Of a stretch of DNA of 64,000 nucleotides, positions 60,579 through 64,000 are shown piece by piece. A program made the translations under genes and the position numbers. Source of the DNA: Roseinatronobacter thiooxidans (GTDB taxonomy: Bacteria > Pseudomonadota > Alphaproteobacteria > Rhodobacterales > Rhodobacteraceae); NCBI RefSeq assembly GCF_001870675.1, contig NZ_MEHT01000001.1, positions 62,001 to 126,000 on the forward strand. Reading direction: 5' to 3'. The notes beneath the pieces are model-generated. The model was given only the letters and a program-made list of their open reading frames with translations, did not search any database and was not told the origin of the DNA. Each line of letters opens with the position of its first letter. The first letter of the stretch is position 1.

Positions 60579-63500
60579 TCAAACTTCGGACAGAATGGCC
60601 ACGAGTGGCGCGGACGGAACCGGATCGAAATTAATGAAATTCGCAGCCCCGAATTCGGCCCGCTGTTCCTCGCCCATGCCTTCAAAGAGGGCCAGCACCT
60701 CGATATCATCCAGATCAGGAAAGCTGCCGTCCGAATTCACGACAATCCGCACCAATTCGGAATCTGCATCATCGCCCACGATGATATAGACAATGTCATC
60801 TGCCCCAAGCCCCAGACTATCAAGCGCGGCGATACCGTCTTCGTCTGTGTCGAGCGAGGTTTTGAACACGATCAACCCTGTATTGGCACCGGCAGCATCC
60901 CCGGCATCCAGCAGTTCAAATTGTGTCCCATCGCCGCGCAGGGTGCCGTTTTCCAAATCGGCAATTGCAATCCGGTCGGCAAGCGCGCCGCTGGTGCTAA
61001 AGCCGATAATGGTATCTTCACCATTCGCTGCAAAGTTAGGTTCGAAGATGATCGTGTTCACACCGGGTGCCGAGACGTCGATTGTATCATCCCCGCCGAG
61101 ACCACGGATGACAGTGTCGATATTGGCGGCAGTGATAGTGTCATCGCCGTTGGTACCAAAATAGTGAACAATGGCGCCAAAGGTTTCTGAATATCTTTCT
61201 CCAGTTCCACCAGACTCGGTCATATCTGTCGAAATGATCAGATTTTCATCCCCAATGCGTCCCAATGAGATTTCTACGATACCTTCAGATTGCTGAGAAA
61301 AACCCATCCGCAAAACCGGAGTTGTGGCAGTATTATTAAATCCCTCTACTGAAAGACCGTTGAACGAGAATTGTCCAGTAGTCCCAGAGTTGGCAACTCC
61401 GTCAAACGCTGTGATGTTGAAGAAGTTAAGCGCTTGCGCCGCTTGGTCAAAAAACACTGGCGTACTGAACTGTGATAAATCCGGTTGTAGAATGTTTGCG
61501 TCAAACTCTACACCCACTGAAATTATGCGAAAAATATCTCCCTCAATCCGCTGTGGGTCTACAAACAGATTGAAAAGCAATTCCCCACCTGTTCCAACGC
61601 CTGCATCCAAAACAAACCCGAGTGACGCTTCATACCCCAACACGCTGCCTGTATCATTCACCGACCGGCCAGAAGCATTGGTCACCACGGCCTTTACGTC
61701 CAGCACCTGACCCCCCGAAAGGTTCGTCACTTGCACTGTAGTGTTCCAAGTGCCATCTGCCCCGACTTGGGCGGTGCCCAGCTCTGTGTCGGTGCTGTCC
61801 AGAATACGGACCGTCTGACCAGCCTGCACCCCGCGCGTGCTGCCTGATACATCTAGGGAATTTCCGTCCGACAGGATCAGCGCGCCATCTTCGCCCAACG
61901 CATCCAGCGTGATCCGGGGTGGAATATTGGTGCTGACGCCGATTTCGTCACTGGCAATGGCCGGATAGGCGCTGCCAGATACAGAGGCGGTTACCGTGTA
62001 ATCGCTTTGATCGACCGCGTTCTGAACAGATGCGGCAGGGACAGCGACCGACCATTCGCCCGCCGCATCTACCACAGCGGAAATCGTGAGCCCATCGGGG
62101 TCTTCTGCGCTGGTCAGGGTTATCCGGACTTGCGCGCCCTCTGCCACGCCTGTTGTCGTGCCCGAGAAAGTTGCGCCATTCTCAAATGCCTCTAGCCCGA
62201 CGATTGTACCATCAAGCGGGGTTTGTATCGTGACACTTGCCGCTGCCAGACCCAGTGTCTGTTGCGGGGCAGAGTTGCCTGCGCGGTCTGTGGCATTGGC
62301 AAGAATAGTGGCATCCGCGCCTGCTGCCACTGGTGGCAGGTCAAGCGCAGGGATGGTCAGCGACCAAGTGCCCCCTGCGGCATCTGCGGTGAAGGATTGT
62401 CCCGCAACCTGTAGCTGGACCTGTTCCACATCTGTATCGGTGGTGCCAGACAGCACCAAGGCGTTGCTGGCATTGACTGAACTTGTCAGGGTAAGGCCGG
62501 GCGGTGTTGTATCCAATTCCACTGTTACAAGGGGTGCGGTGATGGGCGTGCCTTCGATCGTGGTTGTCGCCGTAATCGGAAGAACGCCATCCGCAAGCGT
62601 GCCGACATTATCAAAACGCACCGTCCATGCGTTGTTTTCATCTGCGGTGATGGTTTGGGTCAGCGCGGTTTCGCCTGTGCCCAGCGTTACAGTCACCGGC
62701 GCGCCTGCCAGCGCCACACCGGACACGTCAAAAGGATTGCCCACGGTGGTTGCGTTGATGAAACCGCCGCTTTCGGGTGATGTGATAACCAGCGCAGGGA
62801 CCGAAAAATCGGTGGTGCTTGACGTGGCGGCACTGTCTGCATTGCCTGCCACATCCGAGACGGTGGCGCTGATTGCAATCTCGGCTTCGTCGTCAAGCGC
62901 TTTGATCACATCCGCCAATATGTCAACGGACCAGCTGCCATCTTCCTCGACCTCGGTCTTATACTCCACACCATTGAAGGAAAGCGTCACCTCGCGCCCT
63001 GCTTCCACATCTGTTGTGGTGCCGGTGACGGTTACGCCGGTAAATGTGTTCAATGTCTCGATCACAACAGGGTTTATTGTAATCTCGGCACTGAAATCTG
63101 TGGCAAGCGTGGTTGTGGCCGGTTCTGCCGGATTGCCTGCTTTGTCCGAAACAGCGGCGGTGATGTCATAGCTCTCGCCATCGTCAAGGTCCAACGCGGC
63201 CAGATCCGCAGCAGGGATGGTCAGCGACCACGCTTCACCCTCGACAATGGCGGTGAATGTCTGGTCGTTGAAAGTGACGGTCACTTCCTGCCCGTCTTCG
63301 GCACCTTTGGCTGTGCCTTCGATTGTCAGGTCTGCGCCCGACTCGGCCTTGTTCAGAACATCATCGCCAGCGATTGGCGTATCGATGGTGATTTCAGGCG
63401 GGATTGTGTCGATGATAACAGAGGCAGACCCCGATGCGACAACTTCTGTGACTTCTTCAAAAACAGGCTCTGCATCTTCATCCTCGTTTTCTACCTCTAC

Positions 63501-64000
63501 AAGGCTGGTGCGTTTCACCTGAAAGCGGAGGGTTTGATTGCCTTGCACATCGGTAAGGTCCAGATCGTCGGGGAAGATGATGTTGCCATTCGCATCAATG
63601 GTAACTTCAACTTCCGGGCCATCATCACCGAATTTGATGAAAACCTGATCGCCCTCTTGCAGCGTAGGGAAAGAGCCGAAGATGCTTGTTGCCGTAACCG
63701 GCGACGCGTTCGTGAAGGCGCTTGCGTTGAACACAGGCAATTCCGGCGCGCTGTCGGAGGATGAGGAACCGCCCGCCGCCGCTGCGGCCAGCCCAAGCCC
63801 CGCCACTGCCGCCGCAGCGCCCGCGCCACCAAAGCCCGCACCGGCACCGGCACCTGCGGCACCGGATGCCGCACCGGATGCGACCAGTTCTGCCACCAGC
63901 TCTGCTGCGGCGGTGCTGATCAACAATGTCCCGTCAGCGGCCACCTGCACAGCCGATGCCGCCACCTGCACCTGCTGGCCATTGGCCAGTGTAAGTTGCG
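60579..64000 (-). CDS. Giant Ig-repeat RTX protein with cohesin-like domain, partial
   Basis: At least 1,140 residues; the N-terminus lies beyond the right edge, since the frame stays open to the last base. Visible in order: a segment QLTLANGQQVQVAASAVQVA; an Ala/Gly-rich stretch with possible membrane or linker character; six bacterial Ig-like repeats of 85-100 residues (several with VSDKAGN- or ATDRAGN-type ends); a 155-residue beta domain resembling cohesins (about 61165-61640); one RTX repeat, GTNGDDTITAANIDTVIRGL; and a type I-style acidic C-terminus ending FDPVPSAPLVAILSEV. It looks like a secreted adhesin or scaffold. A terminator follows. Confidence 0.8.
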   Translation of the reverse strand, partial: QLTLANGQQVQVAASAVQVAADGTLLISTAAAELVAELVASGAASGAAGAGAGAGFGGAGAAAAVAGLGLAAAAAGGSSSSDSAPELPVFNASAFTNASPVTATSIFGSFPTLQEGDQVFIKFGDDGPEVEVTIDANGNIIFPDDLDLTDVQGNQTLRFQVKRTSLVEVENEDEDAEPVFEEVTEVVASGSASVIIDTIPPEITIDTPIAGDDVLNKAESGADLTIEGTAKGAEDGQEVTVTFNDQTFTAIVEGEAWSLTIPAADLAALDLDDGESYDITAAVSDKAGNPAEPATTTLATDFSAEITINPVVIETLNTFTGVTVTGTTTDVEAGREVTLSFNGVEYKTEVEEDGSWSVDILADVIKALDDEAEIAISATVSDVAGNADSAATSSTTDFSVPALVITSPESGGFINATTVGNPFDVSGVALAGAPVTVTLGTGETALTQTITADENNAWTVRFDNVGTLADGVLPITATTTIEGTPITAPLVTVELDTTPPGLTLTSSVNASNALVLSGTTDTDVEQVQLQVAGQSFTADAAGGTWSLTIPALDLPPVAAGADATILANATDRAGNSAPQQTLGLAAASVTIQTPLDGTIVGLEAFENGATFSGTTTGVAEGAQVRITLTSAEDPDGLTISAVVDAAGEWSVAVPAASVQNAVDQSDYTVTASVSGSAYPAIASDEIGVSTNIPPRITLDALGEDGALILSDGNSLDVSGSTRGVQAGQTVRILDSTDTELGTAQVGADGTWNTTVQVTNLSGGQVLDVKAVVTNASGRSVNDTGSVLGYEASLGFVLDAGVGTGGELLFNLFVDPQRIEGDIFRIISVGVEFDANILQPDLSQFSTPVFFDQAAQALNFFNITAFDGVANSGTTGQFSFNGLSVEGFNNTATTPVLRMGFSQQSEGIVEISLGRIGDENLIISTDMTESGGTGERYSETFGAIVHYFGTNGDDTITAANIDTVIRGLGGDDTIDVSAPGVNTIIFEPNFAANGEDTIIGFSTSGALADRIAIADLENGTLRGDGTQFELLDAGDAAGANTGLIVFKTSLDTDEDGIAALDSLGLGADDIVYIIVGDDADSELVRIVVNSDGSFPDLDDIEVLALFEGMGEEQRAEFGAANFINFDPVPSAPLVAILSEV
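61165..61640 (-). other. Cohesin-like domain in a low-GC patch
   Basis: Encodes about 155 residues with the cohesin strand pattern: LGFVLDAGVGTGGELLFNLF, then ISVGVEFDANILQPDLSQFS, GQFSFNGLSVEGFN, and LRMGFSQQSEGIVEISLG. Cohesins have a YDPxVL-type strand and end in a Fkv..G...i strand at similar places. G+C is 27 of 60 at 61261-61320 and 24 of 60 at 61321-61380, against 39 of 60 at 62281-62340. The match is by eye. Confidence 0.45.

Overview
The window reads as a chromosomal segment of a GC-rich marine-type alphaproteobacterium, most likely Rhodobacterales (Roseobacter group). The basis is the mix of gene families rather than a marker gene: a NepR/EcfG general stress pair, several FCD-type GntR regulators, a tripartite tricarboxylate transporter, a succinoglycan-like exo cluster, a DUF2793 phage/GTA-type fibre gene, and SapC and RTX-type secreted proteins. 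No rRNA, tRNA, CRISPR array or insertion sequence was seen. The first and last genes run off the window.

Region 1 (1-10.7 kb) is a sugar or polyol uptake and catabolism locus. A leftward ABC transporter operon (ATPase, binding protein, two permeases, Tm-1-like protein) diverges from a rightward operon (GntR regulator, lactonase-like metallo-hydrolase, HAD phosphatase, class II aldolase, FGGY kinase). A convergent 2-hydroxyacid dehydrogenase closes it. Two copies of one short palindrome flank the regulator gene.

Region 2 (11.2-25.2 kb) handles tricarboxylates. It has two GntR regulators, an MmgE/PrpD protein, an AbrB-type membrane protein, TcuA/TcuB tricarballylate dehydrogenase, a PrpF/GalD-type isomerase, a fused TctA-TctB, TctC, and the TctD/TctE two-component system. 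Each regulator has a plausible operator nearby, and a terminator lies between tctC and the tctA-tctB fusion.

Region 3 (25.5-29.1 kb) holds a WecA-like transferase, small proteins and a stress-sigma unit in which nepR and ecfG converge and overlap at their 3' ends.

Region 4 (30.2-48.6 kb) is an exopolysaccharide cluster resembling succinoglycan genes: galU, ExoP, ExoF, ExoM, ExoQ, ExoK, ExoY, ExoA, ExoL, a flippase, further glycosyltransferases, an outer-membrane channel lipoprotein and a phosphoribosyltransferase-HAD fusion. TGTTCC...GGAACA palindromes recur in its divergent promoter regions. A phage-tail-like trio (48.8-50.5 kb) and a lipoprotein follow.

Region 5 (51.7-64.0 kb) is the most unusual. 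Three neighbouring large proteins (VWD, CAP/SCP and propeller-like architectures), none with a visible N-terminal signal peptide, end in the same 57-residue dockerin-like module plus a shared tail. Next to them, facing the other way, are a SapC-like protein and a giant Ig-repeat/RTX protein that carries a cohesin-like domain in a patch of clearly lower GC. Together they look like a candidate secreted cohesin-dockerin assembly beside an exopolysaccharide locus.
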